Source: Alteromonas hispanica
GTDB lineage: Bacteria; Pseudomonadota; Gammaproteobacteria; Enterobacterales; Alteromonadaceae
NCBI RefSeq assembly: GCF_010500915.1
Contig: NZ_JAAAWP010000007.1
Coordinates: 186,001-250,000, forward strand
Reading direction: 5' to 3'
DNA: 64,000 nucleotides
The notes beneath the pieces are model-generated. The model made no database searches, was not told where the DNA came from, and saw only the letters and a program-made list of their open reading frames with translations. Position numbers and translations under genes: made by a program. Positions 59,326 through 64,000 of this stretch are shown here, piece by piece; within the stretch, counting starts at the first letter, position 1; the number at the start of each line of letters is the position of its first letter.

Positions 59326-60354
59326 CTAACTGTCCAGTAGCGGAATGTTTGTTAAGTTAACGCCCATAAACATCATGCATAAATGACAAAGCTTAACGTA
59401 AGGGCGAGATATAACCTGCTGCTTAAAAGCAAGGTCTGCCTGAGATAAAGCGTGTTGAATGTCTTCAAGTTGCTTTAACGAAAGACGCTGCAGTGCGGCT
59501 TGATACATACCTTGCTTATTGCGCCAGATGCCAAATTTTTGCCACTGAATTGGCTGGCCCTGCTGTTCTGCGTTCTTTAAATTCCAAAGCTGTTCCCATT
59601 CTCGAATGAGTGCCCAAATGATAATGTTAGGCTCTAGGCCTTCGCTTTCTAGACGGTAAAGCATTTTTATACAGCGAGTGCTTTCTCCGTTAAGCATGAC
59701 ATCAACGAGTTGAAACGCATTGTAACGAGACTGATCAACCATTGCCCGCTCTAGCTGCTCGTCGCTAATGGTTTGTTGAGGATGCAGTAAAGCCAGCTTA
59801 TCAATTTCTTGTTTTGCTGCTAAAAGATTTCCCTCGCAAAAGTCAGCAATGATTTTTGCCCCAGTAGCCGATACCGATAGCTGATGAGAGGAAAGCTGCT
59901 GGTTAATCCATGCGTTTAGCTGGCGGCCCTCAAGGGGGTAACACAAGGTTGATGCCCCCAGCTCATCGAGCACTTTAAACCACTTTCCACGCTGAACATC
60001 TTTTCCAATTTTGGGACCATGAATTAATAGCAGCATGTCTGGGTTGAGTTTGGCAGCTACCTCTTGAAGCATTTTACTTCCTTCGGTACCGGGCTTCCCA
60101 GTGGGGAGCTCGAGCTCTATAAATTGCTGGCTAGAAAACAAAGACATACTTTGGGTGGCTTCTAGCAGCTGGTTCCAAGAGAACCCAGTTTCAGCCACTA
60201 ATGTGGTTCTTTCATCAAATCCCTTCGCTTTTGCGTGACGTCTGATTTGTTCTATGACATCAAACTTTTGCTGAGGTTCGTCGCCAAAAACGAGGTAACA
60301 AGGACGCAATCCTTTCTGGATATCTTGGTGAAATTGATTGGGATAAATTTGCAT
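59326..60354 (-). CDS. holA: DNA polymerase III subunit delta
   Basis: The 342-residue clamp-loader subunit opens QIYPNQFHQDIQKGLRPCYL, followed by LVFGDEPQQKFDVIEQIRRH, typical of HolA. Later segments include LEGRQLNAWINQQL and a C-terminal helical collar. It opens the beta sliding clamp. lptE ends 16 bp upstream and nadD starts two bases downstream, so the set is one operon. Confidence 0.96.
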   Translation of the reverse strand: MQIYPNQFHQDIQKGLRPCYLVFGDEPQQKFDVIEQIRRHAKAKGFDERTTLVAETGFSWNQLLEATQSMSLFSSQQFIELELPTGKPGTEGSKMLQEVAAKLNPDMLLLIHGPKIGKDVQRGKWFKVLDELGASTLCYPLEGRQLNAWINQQLSSHQLSVSATGAKIIADFCEGNLLAAKQEIDKLALLHPQQTISDEQLERAMVDQSRYNAFQLVDVMLNGESTRCIKMLYRLESEGLEPNIIIWALIREWEQLWNLKNAEQQGQPIQWQKFGIWRNKQGMYQAALQRLSLKQLEDIQHALSQADLAFKQQVISRPYVKLCHLCMMFMGVNLTNIPLLDS

Positions 60355-60370
60355 GAAGGTTATGCGACGC

Positions 60371-60895
60371 CTATTCGCTTTCGTCTAGCGCGGCAACAGC
60401 CTGGCTAGATAAACGTCTAATAATAATATCTGCCGCTTCCGCTCGCATCTCATCAAGCATTAGATCGAGTTCTCGTGACTTCGCAAGAACCTGGTCGGGG
60501 TCATCTTGATAATCTCGCACCACCTCAAACTGAGCCATCAACGGCTGTTTATTGGGAAACGAGACTCTGTAACGCACCACATAAATTAAGTCGTATTCTG
60601 CAACCTGACCTGAAGGGTAGACCGACAACAATTGACGGTCTAGTTTTTCGGGCAGTAAGTAAATATTAATATTTTCGCTTGTTTGTTTAGCACCTTCGCC
60701 AGACGCCGATGCCAAGCCATAAATATTCAATCTACTGTCAAGCGCTCGCGCCAAAGGCGCGTGCGCTCTGGCACTTTCTATCACTACAGTATTTACATTT
60801 TCAGGTAGGCTTGGTGCCCCTCGCAAATGAAAACCGCAGCTGCTAAGGACGCCTACAAGCGTTGCTATACCAATAACTTTTAAAAGTGCATTCAT
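60371..60895 (-). CDS. lptE: LPS-assembly lipoprotein LptE
   Basis: The 174-residue protein has a lipoprotein signal with LSSC at residues 17-20, followed by GFHLRGAPSLPENVNTVVIE, the standard LptE start. It sits inside the LptD barrel in the outer membrane and supports LPS insertion. It lies between leuS and holA, as in E. coli, 14 bp after leuS. Confidence 0.95.
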   Translation of the reverse strand: MNALLKVIGIATLVGVLSSCGFHLRGAPSLPENVNTVVIESARAHAPLARALDSRLNIYGLASASGEGAKQTSENINIYLLPEKLDRQLLSVYPSGQVAEYDLIYVVRYRVSFPNKQPLMAQFEVVRDYQDDPDQVLAKSRELDLMLDEMRAEAADIIIRRLSSQAVAALDESE

Positions 60896-60909
60896 TATTT
60901 CATTGTCGC

Positions 60910-64000
<3,091 letters not shown>

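Overview
The window looks like a chromosomal segment of a marine gammaproteobacterium of the Alteromonas type. The evidence is the gene content: monomeric NADP isocitrate dehydrogenase, abundant TonB-dependent receptors, a BetT-type choline carrier, and E. coli-like housekeeping gene orders with Alteromonadales-style gaps. Base composition is moderate. The species call is inference. I see no IS element, prophage, CRISPR array, rRNA or tRNA. The only stable RNA gene I can place firmly is tmRNA.

Layout. (1) 1-7126: a same-strand cluster with a MerA-like disulfide oxidoreductase cut by the window edge, a DUF547 protein, an ABC importer like E. coli YnjB/YnjC/YnjD, the CDP-alcohol phosphatidyltransferase YnjF, and a fatty acid hydroxylase. 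It looks like an envelope lipid/redox/uptake unit of unknown substrate. (2) 7268-14875: accessory genes (PAS/GAF-GGDEF cyclase, TonB receptor, MFS carrier, Old Yellow Enzyme) and tmRNA. (3) 14899-18876: smpB, ratA-rnfH, and betT with a marR gene. (4) 19194-23985: a second TonB receptor followed by a TPR-sulfotransferase. (5) 24066-27513: divergent ppsR/ppsA with a HexR-like site between them. (6) 27640-36580: a small membrane protein, a GNAT protein, roxA, then purB-hflD-mnmA-rluE divergent from icd. This matches the E. coli order except that nudJ is missing. (7) 36813-44666: ppk2, cspD/clpS-clpA, infA-bpt-aat-trxB, yfbV. (8) 44690-50256: sprT, sppA, ydjA, a DUF2797 protein and ansA. (9) 50382-63513: a long minus-strand run of envelope and essential genes, leuS-lptE-holA-nadD-rsfS-rlmH-mrdA-rodA-rlpA-dacA-ybeD-lipB-lipA.

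The genes join several processes: trans-translation (ssrA, smpB), N-end rule proteolysis (bpt, aat, clpS, clpA), gluconeogenic PEP synthesis (ppsA, ppsR), lipoate synthesis (lipB, lipA), cell elongation (mrdA, rodA, rlpA, dacA) and LPS export (lptE).

The observations most worth checking are: a full-length sprT reading frame with no ATG, GTG or TTG start but an ATC with a well-placed Shine-Dalgarno; a roughly 275-nt structured leader on icd; a 15-bp triple tandem repeat that carries the ppk2 stop codon; an unexplained structured stretch where nudJ would be; several unassigned palindromes at divergent promoters; and the ynj-type cluster itself. Many genes here start with GTG or TTG, so I weighed starts by Shine-Dalgarno and family length. 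All RNA folds and operators were read by eye.
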